A DNA stretch of 64,000 bases, from positions 124,001 to 188,000 of the forward strand of contig NZ_CABDUX010000002.1 in assembly GCF_901411515.1 (NCBI RefSeq), given 5' to 3'. The notes beneath the pieces were generated by a model. That model was not told where the DNA came from and ran no database searches. It saw nothing but the letters and a program-made list of their open reading frames with translations. The translations under genes were made by a program, and so were the position numbers. Positions 55,074-63,540 of the stretch are shown here, piece after piece; within the stretch, counting starts at the first letter, position 1, and each line of letters begins with the position of its first letter. Origin of the DNA: Raoultibacter phocaeensis (GTDB lineage Bacteria; Actinomycetota; Coriobacteriia; Coriobacteriales; Eggerthellaceae).

Positions 55074-55250
55074 GTGAACAGCATGGAGCATACGAACAAC
55101 GCGCTCGTTGAGGCATTGCATGAAGAGCGTGCATTGCTCATCCAATTCGAAGAGATCGAACGCGAGCGCAGCGCAAAGGCGCTTGCAAGCATCGAAGGCA
55201 AGGGCGACGCGGTCGTCGCACGGCTGGCTGCGTATCGCCGACCGGCATAG
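55074..55250 (+). CDS. 58-residue hypothetical protein
   Basis: Short frame opening with GTG at 55074, with TAGGAAG seven bases before it. The product is glutamate- and alanine-rich and predicted helical (EALHEERALLIQFEEIERER, SAKALASIEGKGD), with the codon use of its neighbours. An ATG three codons later is a possible start. No family known. It sits between DUF2130 and thpR, divergent from the first. Confidence 0.5.
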   Translation: MNSMEHTNNALVEALHEERALLIQFEEIERERSAKALASIEGKGDAVVARLAAYRRPA

Positions 55251-55308
55251 AGGTTCGGAATCCTGGGCTCTGAGAGCGTTCGGCCTCCCGTCAAATTCTC
55301 GTGCGTCT

Positions 55309-55848
55309 TTACGGCCGACCTGCGGCGAGCTCGACGGAATGCAGGGGCTTGTACGCTGCGCCGTCCCGCCCGAGCGTGCTTCTGAAGAGCGTGACTGCGG
55401 TTGCTTCGTCGTCTTGGGGGAAGGCGAGCGGCGGCAGATCGGCTTTCGGTATGCGTGCGCGGCGGGCGAAGGTGATGTGCGGCTTGAACGGCTTGCCGTC
55501 GAAGGGTACGGCTCGGGCGGCAAGCTCTTCTCGTATGTTCGCAGAAAGCTGCATGAGCTCAGGTGCGGGTGCGATGCCGAGCCAGAGCGTCGCATCGTTT
55601 GCGCGCCCGAACTTTCCGAGGCCGTCGCTGCGCAGGGGGATAGCTGCGATGTTCGTGCAGGATACGTCTATCGCATCGATGGCGCAAGCGAGGTCCGTCT
55701 CGGATGTGTCGCCCAAGAACGCGAGCGTAAGGTGATAGCTTTCCGGGAAAAGGAAACGCCCCTCGATCGAGGGCTTAAGCCGCCGCGAAATCGCAGCGAT
55801 ATCCGAGGCGAAGTCGGGCGGCAGCTCGAGTGCGATGAAGGTTCTCAT
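55309..55848 (-). CDS. thpR: RNA 2',3'-cyclic phosphodiesterase / 2'-5' RNA ligase ThpR
   Basis: 179 residues. Two HXTX motifs, YHLTLAFLGD and PHITFARRAR, mark the 2H phosphoesterase family; the start MRTFIALELPPDF matches ThpR. It hydrolyses 2',3'-cyclic phosphates, and can join 2'-5' bonds in vitro. AGGAGG precedes the ATG at 55848; a longer frame to 55896 is not supported. It is convergent with the small ORF and divergent from the NERD gene. Confidence 0.9.
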   Translation of the reverse strand: MRTFIALELPPDFASDIAAISRRLKPSIEGRFLFPESYHLTLAFLGDTSETDLACAIDAIDVSCTNIAAIPLRSDGLGKFGRANDATLWLGIAPAPELMQLSANIREELAARAVPFDGKPFKPHITFARRARIPKADLPPLAFPQDDEATAVTLFRSTLGRDGAAYKPLHSVELAAGRP

Positions 55849-55965
55849 CGGATGCCTCCTAAATGGCGAACATTTCGGTCGGTTATGATGAGACATTGTA
55901 CCTCAAACATCATATGCGGGTTTTTGTTGTACCACGTATGGGACACCAGCGGCAAATGTAATGGG

Positions 55966-55971
55966 TATACT
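55966..55971 (+). promoter_or_regulatory. Candidate -10 box for the NERD gene
   Basis: TATACT 53 bases before the ATG at 56019. No good -35 box. Transcription would start near 55978. Confidence 0.35.
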
Positions 55972-56018
55972 CTCGATATAGAGTGGTGCAAGTTTTTCGA
56001 GATGATTGGTTGGCCAAA

Positions 56019-57188
56019 ATGGAGAATGCCAAAAAATGCATCTGCTGGAACTGTGGGGAGGACGTGTCGCTAGAGTATGCGGGTAAAACGTGTCCCGAAT
56101 GCGGAGCGAGTCTCACCGTTTTCGATTACGACGAGGTGGCCAAAGAGGTTTTAGAACTGAAAGAAGCTCTAAAAAACGAAACAGATGTGCTACGGGTTCG
56201 GGTTGAGAAGGCTGCCGGCAGAAATCGCTGTTTTGGTTTTTTGGGAAGATGCCGCTTTTTCCCTACCCTTGTTTTGCTTAAAAAGAAGGTTTCTGCGTTG
56301 GGGCGCAGAGAAAAGGAGATCGCTGAAACCGAAAAACGGCTTGCCGAACTTGCTGCAGCGAGATGGTATTGCGGTTTATGGTTCAGGGAGACGGCGATGC
56401 TGCCTCGTTCGCTTGGTGGCAATAGCTCGGCGATCGACAGCGTGTTCTATAACGGCGAAGGAAAGTACGAAGTAGAAAGCAGCGCGTCTAACCTATCTCG
56501 CGAGGCGGGCGAATACGGTGAGTATAGGGTGTTCGATCTTCTGTCTCAAAGCGTTGAGGCGGGAGAGTTTGGCTATGCTCATTTGATTCCGAGGGTTTTC
56601 GTTCCCGTTTTGCGCAATCCCTATTCTCGCCGATGCCAAAACTCCTATGCTGAAATCGATGCCGTGCTCATCACTGAACGGGTAGTTGTCGCCATAGAGG
56701 TGAAAAACGTTAGCTGCGAAATTGACATCCGGTATGTTCAGGGTAAGGGTCACCGTGTGGAATTTCGCTATCATGATGATATGGGGCGGGTCTTACGTCG
56801 GGAAAAAAGCAATGTAATCAAGCAAAACGCCTATCATTGCAAGGCCCTCGAACACGCTTTGGAAAACTGCGGTGTAAAGAAGGCGGTCAATCTCGTTGTC
56901 TTCTGCGAAAGCGACCCCCGCGTCAATGTTTCCACGCAAGGACGCGACGGCGTTTTCGTTGCAACCAACTGGCGCGGTGGCCGCTATCTTCCGAAGGTTA
57001 TTCACCGGGTAATTCGTAAAAGCGCGCGTATGCGTACCCGAGAGCAGGTTGATGCTCTCTATGAGCACATCAAGCTGAATTACTCCGATCCACATGGTTC
57101 GAAAGCGAAGAGCCATGTAAAAGAAGTAAGGGAAGGAAAGCGTCTCGACGAGATGATCAAAGCCATGCGTTTCTTCGAGGCTTCTTGA
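56019..57188 (+). CDS. NERD (nuclease-related) protein with zinc ribbon
   Basis: 389 residues from the ATG at 56019 (a GTG at 55983 would add 12). The N-terminus is a zinc ribbon (CICWNC ... CPECG), then a helical region. The NERD domain follows: GEYGEYRVFDLL, then SYAEIDAVLITERVVVAIEVKN with the D and E-X-K of the PD-(D/E)XK fold. NERD proteins are associated with DNA processing and defence. It is more AT-rich than neighbours and lacks a good ribosome-binding site, so possibly acquired. The unknown gene follows 81 bases later on the same strand. Confidence 0.85.
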   Translation: MENAKKCICWNCGEDVSLEYAGKTCPECGASLTVFDYDEVAKEVLELKEALKNETDVLRVRVEKAAGRNRCFGFLGRCRFFPTLVLLKKKVSALGRREKEIAETEKRLAELAAARWYCGLWFRETAMLPRSLGGNSSAIDSVFYNGEGKYEVESSASNLSREAGEYGEYRVFDLLSQSVEAGEFGYAHLIPRVFVPVLRNPYSRRCQNSYAEIDAVLITERVVVAIEVKNVSCEIDIRYVQGKGHRVEFRYHDDMGRVLRREKSNVIKQNAYHCKALEHALENCGVKKAVNLVVFCESDPRVNVSTQGRDGVFVATNWRGGRYLPKVIHRVIRKSARMRTREQVDALYEHIKLNYSDPHGSKAKSHVKEVREGKRLDEMIKAMRFFEAS

Positions 57189-57269
57189 GTTCTGAGCGTT
57201 CAGCGGGTGTGCAGCGGAATCTTCGGGCGGTACGGGAGCGGATACGGTTGGGAACAGGGGTGGACGGAT

Positions 57270-58469
57270 ATGGGTTCTCGGGCAAATGTGGTTTTGATAC
57301 GCAATGGTACAAGGCGCGTTTTCTATAGCCATTCTGCTGGTCAGCATATGGATGAAATAATGATGTGGGGTCCGGAAATCGCCGAATTGGAGCTCTCTGG
57401 ATGGCAAGATGTCACAGGAGCCGATTCGAATTGCCAAGACGTGCGCTGGCTCGATAACGCATGGGCCGAAGGAGGTGCGTGCATCGATTTTGATACGAGG
57501 CACCTCGTTCTATGCGGGGGAGAAGACATCGAGTGCGACGTCCTTTGGATAGAAACGTATCTACGCCTTTTACGATTCACCTGGCGAAACTGGACTATGG
57601 AATGGTCGTGGGGAAAGCTCGGTCAAATTGCTCGGTATGCCGGCGTAGATGGGAAGGCGCTTGCTGAAATCGAATGCGACACGAATTGGAGCGTAGGAAT
57701 AGATCATCTGAGCGACGAATGGATTGCTGAAAATGTATTTACTGGTGAGCCTACTTCGACGTTATCGATTAAGGATTCCGGGTCGTGCGCTATAGCGTTT
57801 GTTGATAGTGTGGTTCCGGAATCTTTGCTTTCCCTCGGCGACAGGCTGTTGAGCTTTTCGCCCTTGCTCACACCCGACCCGTTGGACTTCAAGGATTTCA
57901 GGTGCTTTCTTATGGGGGGACTGCATATCGATGAAGACTCCAAAGACATCTTCTGCTGGAGAACGTGGAATGCCGATCGACGTATTGTGGATCATGACAA
58001 ATGGTCTGGATATGCCATCCATGATCTTGGACATGATTATCGTGCGTTTTATCAGGTGATCAGGGGGATGATTCGCATCGAGCAAGTATCGGAAGGGGTT
58101 TATATCGACCAGATCCGAAAACGAGTGACCGATAATCTGAGTTCGACTCGGTTGAGCAGAGATGATCGGACGAAGCGTTTTGACGCTCTCGAGCAAGATT
58201 ACTTTGACGAAAGCCCTTTCGATCGATATGTGCCTTGCGATCTTGACGCAGAAGAGTGCGAACCCGAAATAACAATGGGGGACGTTCTTATGGATGGCGA
58301 GCGAGAGTGGATCGAAAACTATCGTTGCCCAATGTGCGGCAGGCCCATACACTATCGTTACTCAGCGTGCATTGGCTTTTCGTACGGGTGCAAGTGTTTT
58401 GAGTGCAGAAGTCTGCCTCCGTCCTACATGCCCAATTGCGTTGTCTACTTTGGCGATGAAATGAATTGA
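57270..58469 (+). CDS. Unknown protein with C-terminal zinc ribbon
   Basis: 399 residues from the ATG at 57270 (GGGGTGG upstream). The start GSRANVVLIRNGTRRVFYSH resembles a widespread group of uncharacterised proteins that begin 'GSRAN.V..'. The middle is rich in tryptophan, aspartate and glutamate (RFTWRNWTMEWSWGKLGQ). A C-terminal zinc-binding pair is CPMCGRP ... CKCFEC. Function unknown; no catalytic motif recognised. It is relatively AT-rich like the NERD gene and may belong to the same unit. Confidence 0.7.
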   Translation: MGSRANVVLIRNGTRRVFYSHSAGQHMDEIMMWGPEIAELELSGWQDVTGADSNCQDVRWLDNAWAEGGACIDFDTRHLVLCGGEDIECDVLWIETYLRLLRFTWRNWTMEWSWGKLGQIARYAGVDGKALAEIECDTNWSVGIDHLSDEWIAENVFTGEPTSTLSIKDSGSCAIAFVDSVVPESLLSLGDRLLSFSPLLTPDPLDFKDFRCFLMGGLHIDEDSKDIFCWRTWNADRRIVDHDKWSGYAIHDLGHDYRAFYQVIRGMIRIEQVSEGVYIDQIRKRVTDNLSSTRLSRDDRTKRFDALEQDYFDESPFDRYVPCDLDAEECEPEITMGDVLMDGEREWIENYRCPMCGRPIHYRYSACIGFSYGCKCFECRSLPPSYMPNCVVYFGDEMN

Positions 58470-58535
58470 GGGGAGCGACGCGTTGAGAGGTTGGCCAACG
58501 TGTCTCGGTGAAGACGTTTAGCTGGGTATGGGGTT

Positions 58536-58946
58536 TTAGATGATGATCCCGTTTATGTGATCTATCTCGTGCTGGATGATCTGCGCGGTCCATCCGGTGT
58601 ACGATTTCGTTTTTTCGCGAAATTCGACATCTTCATAGCGTATCCTGATGGTGCGGTAGCGCGTGGTCGGACGACGGCCGGCAAGCGAAAGGCATCCCTC
58701 TTCCGTACCGTATGTGCCGGCCTTGCTGATGATTTCGGGGTTGTACATGATGCGGTATGTGCCCTCGTCGTCGAATGCGATGATGCGCTTGGCCACGCCG
58801 ATCATGTTCGCCGCCATGCCGACGCACTCGTGTTTGTGGGCGGCAAGCGTGTCGAGGAGATCCTGGGCCGTCTGCGCATCTTCGACGGTTGCCTGCGCCG
58901 AAGGCTGAGCGAGGAACATCTCGTTGGTCATGATGGGCTTGATCAT
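58536..58946 (-). CDS. def: Peptide deformylase-like protein, motif I variant
   Basis: 136 residues, short for the family. Motif II EGCLS (83-87, metal-binding Cys) and motif III HEIDH (126-130, metal His and catalytic Glu) are intact. Motif I, normally G-X-G-X-A-A-X-Q, reads CVGMAANMIG, with Met48 where glutamine stabilises the oxyanion. It should bind metal; activity may be altered. CGGAG precedes the ATG. It is a paralogue of the gene at 62439, with the same N-terminal IK-X(4)-NE/KDE pattern. Confidence 0.85.
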   Translation of the reverse strand: MIKPIMTNEMFLAQPSAQATVEDAQTAQDLLDTLAAHKHECVGMAANMIGVAKRIIAFDDEGTYRIMYNPEIISKAGTYGTEEGCLSLAGRRPTTRYRTIRIRYEDVEFREKTKSYTGWTAQIIQHEIDHINGIII

Positions 58947-59116
58947 GGTGACTCCGGTTTTTCGCGGGATACATGCTGTACGTACTTAGTGTAGCCGAGC
59001 CTGTGCGGTTGCGGAACCTCTTGTGCGCGCACCCGACGACCGCGCACCGTGCCATTTGACTTAGAGTGCACTCCAGGTTTTACAATCGTGTGAACGAAAC
59101 CGAACAGGAGGCATCA

Positions 59117-59599
59117 ATGAGTAAAAAAGCACTGGTTGCGTACTTTTCATGCAGCGGCGTGACGAAGGGCGTCGCCGAATCGCTGGCCGAGGTTGCGGGA
59201 GCCGACCTCTTCGAGATCGAGCCCGAAAAACCCTACACCGCTGCCGATCTCGATTGGACGAACAAGAAAAGCCGCAGCACCGTCGAGATGAACAACCCCT
59301 CGTCAAGACCCGCGATCAGGCGCACCGTTTCTAACATGGACGACTACGACGTTGTGTTCGTCGGGTTCCCGATCTGGTGGTATGTCGCTCCGACCATCGT
59401 CAACACGTTTTTGGAGTCATACGATTTCGCGGGTAAAACGGTCGTGCCGTTCTGCACATCGGGGGGAAGTGGCGTCGGCCGCACGGGCGAGGTGCTCCGG
59501 GCGCTGTGTCCCGATACCGTCATCTGGCGTCCAGCCAAGCTGCTGAACGACGTTTCGAAGGCGAGCTTGCGGGCGTGGGTCGACGGGCTTGATTTGTAA
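59117..59599 (+). CDS. Flavodoxin-like FMN protein
   Basis: 160 residues. FMN phosphate site near the N-terminus ([16 protein letters not shown]), the W-loop [16 protein letters not shown], and [16 protein letters not shown] for the FMN ring. This is the Flavodoxin_4 / YwqN-like group, which passes electrons between redox proteins or reduces small molecules. AGGAGG precedes the ATG at 59117. It stands alone, divergent from the deformylase gene. Confidence 0.9.
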   Translation: MSKKALVAYFSCSGVTKGVAESLAEVAGADLFEIEPEKPYTAADLDWTNKKSRSTVEMNNPSSRPAIRRTVSNMDDYDVVFVGFPIWWYVAPTIVNTFLESYDFAGKTVVPFCTSGGSGVGRTGEVLRALCPDTVIWRPAKLLNDVSKASLRAWVDGLDL

Positions 59600-59699
59600 G
59601 AGTCGGATACGCGGCATAGTCGAGCGGACGCCGAGCCGTCAGCGCTCTAGGCGATGATCGGATGGGCTGGACTGCTTGCGCGGATGACCTCCGATGCCG

Positions 59700-61265
59700 C
59701 TAAATCTTTCTCGGTTTCGCGGCAAGCAGGCGAAGGAACGTGCCGAGCCCGTCGGGCAGGGGTTTGTAGCGTTTGCCGTGGAGCCACATACCTTGCGCAT
59801 GCATGCTTTCGAGACCCGCCGGTTCGATGTCGAGCAGGTTTTCCGTGCAGGTGAAGAAATTCGCCTCGTAGCCTTCGCGCAGAAGCCCCTTATTCTCGCC
59901 GAGCATCGCGCCGCCGTTTACGGTGTAGGTTTTGAGCGCCTCGTAGGCCGAAAGCGACTGGTCCTCGACATAGAACTCGCGCATGCCACGCATCTGCAGA
60001 AACGGATCGACCGATTGCACGGGCGCGTCGGTCGATCCGCAAAGCGGCACGCCCGCTTCGGCCAGGCGCGCAAGGGGGATCTGGCTTGCTATCTGGGTCT
60101 CGCTCAGGAAGCGCTCGTAGCCGTGCAGGTAGCGTTTGTCGATCCAGGCGTAGCCCGGCTGCACCGTGACGAAGGGCTTCAGCGTGCAGACGCGTTCGAC
60201 GGCGTCTTTCGAGGGAAATTCGCAGTGGTCGATGCGATGCCGTCCGCCCACCCGCTCGAAGATGCCCACCAGCTGATCGATGGCCGCATCGCCGATGGCA
60301 TGCGCCGAAACCATGAACCCGCGGTCCGCAAAGCCTTCGACGGTGTGCGCGAGCTCATCGGTATCGAAGTAGAGCGAGCCTGCGGAGCCGTCGGCGTAGG
60401 GCTCGAAGAACGCCGCCGTGCGCGATCCCACCGATCCGTCGAGTTCCCATTTCATGCAGCCGCCCACGCGGCTCGCTCCCATGCGGGGGAGCACCTTCTG
60501 AAGCTTCTCTTCGTCCATGTACTGGGGGAATAGGCGGACATCGAGGGGGAAGCGCTGTGCGAGGAACGCGGTAAGCTCCGCCATACGGTCGCGCTCGCTG
60601 TCGTCGGTTCCCTCGAGGGCGCACACGGTGCCGATGCCGTAGGCGGCGCACTGGTTGCAGAAGTGCGCGATGCCGCGGGCGAGTGCGGCGGGCGTGATGC
60701 TCGAGGCCAGATGGTCGGTGAACTTTCCGAGGTTCGCGTCGTGGGCGGGGCCGACGAAGATGCCGTCGGGCGCGATATCCTCAAGCCCGAGTGCTTCGAG
60801 GAGGGCCGAAGAGCACGCTCCCGAATGCCCGTCTATGTTGAGCACCCACACCCGCGCTCCGTTCGCCCACGCGTCGAGCTCATGGCGGTTGGGAAGGCGG
60901 CCTTCGTCCATGGCGGCGGACACGTAGTTGCTGAAGATGAAGAGCGAATTCGGCTTCGCTTGCGCGGTATGCGAGCGGATTTTTGCTTCGATGCCCGCGA
61001 GGTTGTGGGGCTTCACGCCGCCGTGCACGATATCGCAGATCTGCTCTCCCATGCTTGCGAGCGCGATGCTTTCGAGCATGTGCAGATGCGCATCGATGAG
61101 CGCGGGAAACACGTGCGCACCCCCGAGGTCGACCGTTTGCGCGCCGTTCGCTTCCGCAGTTTCATCGAATCCTGTGATGATGCCGTTCTCGACCGTCATC
61201 GTGGCGTGCGTGTCGGTTTCGCTTTCCATCGTGTGGAAGGTTGCGTTTACGAAGACAGTGCGCAT
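59700..61265 (-). CDS. Amidohydrolase_3 family metal-dependent hydrolase (YtcJ-like)
   Basis: 521 residues. Metal-binding start of the barrel LIDAHLHMLES (HXH), then a long Amidohydrolase_3 core with the metal/active-site residues in SAHAIGDAAID, RIDHCEF and GSTDAPV. No signal peptide. Members hydrolyse amide bonds of small molecules, and some act on N-formyl or N-acyl amino acids. It is co-directional with an APC transporter 9 bases upstream, so a transporter-hydrolase pair is likely. A deformylase paralogue lies just beyond the transporter, which makes a formyl- or acyl-amide substrate tempting but unproven. Confidence 0.87.
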   Translation of the reverse strand: MRTVFVNATFHTMESETDTHATMTVENGIITGFDETAEANGAQTVDLGGAHVFPALIDAHLHMLESIALASMGEQICDIVHGGVKPHNLAGIEAKIRSHTAQAKPNSLFIFSNYVSAAMDEGRLPNRHELDAWANGARVWVLNIDGHSGACSSALLEALGLEDIAPDGIFVGPAHDANLGKFTDHLASSITPAALARGIAHFCNQCAAYGIGTVCALEGTDDSERDRMAELTAFLAQRFPLDVRLFPQYMDEEKLQKVLPRMGASRVGGCMKWELDGSVGSRTAAFFEPYADGSAGSLYFDTDELAHTVEGFADRGFMVSAHAIGDAAIDQLVGIFERVGGRHRIDHCEFPSKDAVERVCTLKPFVTVQPGYAWIDKRYLHGYERFLSETQIASQIPLARLAEAGVPLCGSTDAPVQSVDPFLQMRGMREFYVEDQSLSAYEALKTYTVNGGAMLGENKGLLREGYEANFFTCTENLLDIEPAGLESMHAQGMWLHGKRYKPLPDGLGTFLRLLAAKPRKI

Positions 61266-61274
61266 GACGCTTGC

Positions 61275-62414
61275 CTAGATTCCAACCGCACTGCCGATGG
61301 CCATGAGCAGAAACGCCAGCAGCACGACAACCTGCAGGGGCGTGCTTGCAAGGGGGTTCGGCAGCAAAAGCTTGCCGTTTTCCCGACGGCAACGTCTGAA
61401 CGCGGGCACGACGAGGAAAGCCATGAGGATGGCGATGAGGCCGCCCGCCGTGCGCATGATGTCGAGGAATCCCCCGAGGTTCAGCAGCACGAGGATGAGC
61501 GAGGGAAGCGTGGCGATGACCCAGCAGATGCGGCGGTTCCACTTCGTCTGTTCCTCGACGATATCTGAGAGCGCGAGCGAGATCGACCAGTATGTGGTGA
61601 GCATCGCGAGTACGGTGAACGCCGATCCGAGCACCTGGGCCCAAAGCCCTATGCCCTCAGACCAGCCAATCATTGCAAGCTCGGTGATGCGCGCGGAGCT
61701 TGCGAGCGAACACGTGACGATGACGAGGATGAACATGAGGTTGAGCCCGAGTCCGATGAGGATTGCCTTGCGCACCTTGGCGGGATCGCGATCGAGCCCT
61801 TCGACGGCTTGCGGCACGCTGAAGAACGCGACGAACGAGAACATGGCCATGCCGAAGAAAGCGAGGAGCTCGTTGGGCGTGCCAACGGTACTAAGCGGCA
61901 ACGGATTATGCCAGTTGAAAAGCGAAGCAACGGCGAGTACCGCAACGATGGCGATGATGATGCTGACCGAGATGGATTCGCTTATGCCGAGCACTTTCAA
62001 ACCGAAGAACACGACAGCAGCGGCGATCACGTAGAACAAGAGCTGAGCTGCCAAGGGAGGCAATCCGGCTGCCGCGAATATCTCGGCACCGCCTGCGATG
62101 TAGGCAGCGAGGTTCGTGATGAGCACGAGTGTGGTGAGCACGAACAGTGCGATCACGAACACATTGCCGTGTTTGCCGCGGAAAAGGTAGGTGCGAAATA
62201 CCGAGATGACCTGCGTGCCCTTGCCGCTTCCGATCGTCAGCTCGGCGAGCATCATGTGCATGCAGTAGCTGAAGAAAAACGCGGCTAGCATGATGGCGAG
62301 GCTTGGTACGAGTCCGGCACGGTCGACGAGGTAGGGAAGCGTCATGACGCCGCTGCCCACGCCGTATCCGGTGATGATGCAGGCTGCCTGCCAGACGGTG
62401 AGTTTTCGTTCCAT
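61275..62414 (-). CDS. APC-superfamily amino-acid transporter
   Basis: 379 residues, about eleven membrane helices. The first helix region TVWQAACIITGYGVGSGVMTLPYLV has the unwound glycine-rich motif of the APC superfamily; the size and spacing point to the HAAAP/Aa_trans or spore-germination-like group. It should exchange or symport amino acids. It is 9 bases upstream of the amidohydrolase and 24 bases downstream of the second deformylase paralogue, so all three may be one transcript starting at 62858. Confidence 0.87.
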   Translation of the reverse strand: MERKLTVWQAACIITGYGVGSGVMTLPYLVDRAGLVPSLAIMLAAFFFSYCMHMMLAELTIGSGKGTQVISVFRTYLFRGKHGNVFVIALFVLTTLVLITNLAAYIAGGAEIFAAAGLPPLAAQLLFYVIAAAVVFFGLKVLGISESISVSIIIAIVAVLAVASLFNWHNPLPLSTVGTPNELLAFFGMAMFSFVAFFSVPQAVEGLDRDPAKVRKAILIGLGLNLMFILVIVTCSLASSARITELAMIGWSEGIGLWAQVLGSAFTVLAMLTTYWSISLALSDIVEEQTKWNRRICWVIATLPSLILVLLNLGGFLDIMRTAGGLIAILMAFLVVPAFRRCRRENGKLLLPNPLASTPLQVVVLLAFLLMAIGSAVGI

Positions 62415-62438
62415 GGGGATCCGTTCTTGCGATGCGGC

Positions 62439-62858
62439 CTAGACCAGCTTGCCCTTGCAGTGGTCGATCATATGCTGGATGATCTGGGCCGTCCATCCCG
62501 TGAAATCCTTCTTGCGGGACACGAGCGCGCCATCGACAAGCTCGTCGTAGGCAACTTTGATGCGATCGTAGCGCGTCACCTTGGATTCGTCTTCGAGCGA
62601 AAGGCAGCCCTCGACGGCCTTGAACGCGCCGAGCGCCTGCTTGAGCACGGGATTGTACATGACGTGCGGCTGGTCGTTGTCATCGAGGTAGACGACAACG
62701 CGCTTGGCGAAGCCGATCTGGTTTGCGGCCAGGCACGCAGCGCCCTCGAGCGACGCGATGGTATCGAGCAAGTCCTGCGCCACCGCTTCGTCTTCGACCG
62801 TAGCTGCCTCGCAGGGCTGCGAGAGGATCGCTTCGTCTTTGGTGAGTTCCTTGATCAT
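62439..62858 (-). CDS. Peptide deformylase-like protein, motif III variant
   Basis: 139 residues from the ATG at 62858 (AGGAG upstream). Motif I is complete (CLAANQIG) and motif II is EGCLS (84-88). Motif III, normally HEXXH, reads HMIDH (129-133): both metal histidines remain but the catalytic glutamate is methionine at residue 130. As the glutamate is the general base, deformylase activity is doubtful. It is the first gene of a likely operon with a transporter and an amidohydrolase. It shares the start and overall length with the paralogue at 58536. Confidence 0.85.
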   Translation of the reverse strand: MIKELTKDEAILSQPCEAATVEDEAVAQDLLDTIASLEGAACLAANQIGFAKRVVVYLDDNDQPHVMYNPVLKQALGAFKAVEGCLSLEDESKVTRYDRIKVAYDELVDGALVSRKKDFTGWTAQIIQHMIDHCKGKLV

Positions 62859-63018
62859 GGTGCTCCTGTCTTGGTGGGCCGTGCTCACGCGTTCTTCCGG
62901 CAATACCGCTCCCTCTCGGAGGCGGATTTCTCTTCCGATGAATTCTATCACGAGGGGATGTTGGTTGAGCACCTTGGATAAGCAGGGGCTAGTTACATTC
63001 TTGGGTCGAAATTTGCGT

Positions 63019-63276
63019 TTACCCGAAGTCGAGCAGATCCCGAATGTCCATGTCGAATACGTCCGCGAGGGCGAGCAGCGTAAACAAGCGCGGATTCATG
63101 GGGGTGCCTGGTTTTGATTCACCCTTTTCGAATTTCTGATACGTGTAGGTCGATATGCCCGCAGCGTGGGCGACGCTCTCTTGGCTTAAGCCCCGTTCGT
63201 CGCGAAGGGTGCGGAGACGTTGTGCGAGCTTTGCCGAATATGCCTCGAAAGGGGCTTGTTGTTTGCGAGTATCCAT
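63019..63276 (-). CDS. XRE-family HTH transcriptional regulator
   Basis: 85 residues from the ATG at 63276. HTH_3 domain (KLAQRLRTLRDERGLSQESV, AHAAGISTYTYQKFEKGESK) with a C-terminal helix LLALADVFDMDIRDLLDFG. No ligand domain. It may control the neighbouring deformylase/transporter operon or the cytochrome gene. The ribosome-binding site is only moderate, and TTG codons upstream in frame are alternatives. Confidence 0.85.
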   Translation of the reverse strand: MDTRKQQAPFEAYSAKLAQRLRTLRDERGLSQESVAHAAGISTYTYQKFEKGESKPGTPMNPRLFTLLALADVFDMDIRDLLDFG

Positions 63277-63311
63277 GTACTCATAATTCCTCAAATTCCC
63301 TCTAGACACTA

Positions 63312-63325
63312 CCATATATGTATGG
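63312..63325 (-). promoter_or_regulatory. Palindrome upstream of the XRE gene
   Basis: CCATA, TATG, TATGG: a 5-bp inverted repeat with a 4-base centre, 36 bases before the start. AT-rich context; a plausible autoregulatory operator. Confidence 0.4.
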
Positions 63326-63480
63326 GAATATATTTATGGAGCTTTTTAGTAAGGGGTAGGGATGCACTAAGGTTCGGCGATGGGGTTTCTCGTCAATTCC
63401 GTCGCAAACCGTACGAGGGCTTGAGGATTATCTGACAAAGCAAAGGTTCGCTCAAAACTGAAAAGGCACTTAAAAGGCTT

Positions 63481-63515
63481 CGCAGCAGAGGCTATCCTCT
63501 CGCGGTCTTGCTGCG
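63481..63515 (+). other. Hairpin in the leader of the cytochrome gene
   Basis: CGCAGCA (63481-63487) pairs with TGCTGCG (63509-63515), with an inner GAGG / CCTC stem. It lies 26 bases before the start of the cytochrome gene. Confidence 0.4.
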
Positions 63516-63540
63516 TATTCCCAGATTGAAAGGGGATTCG

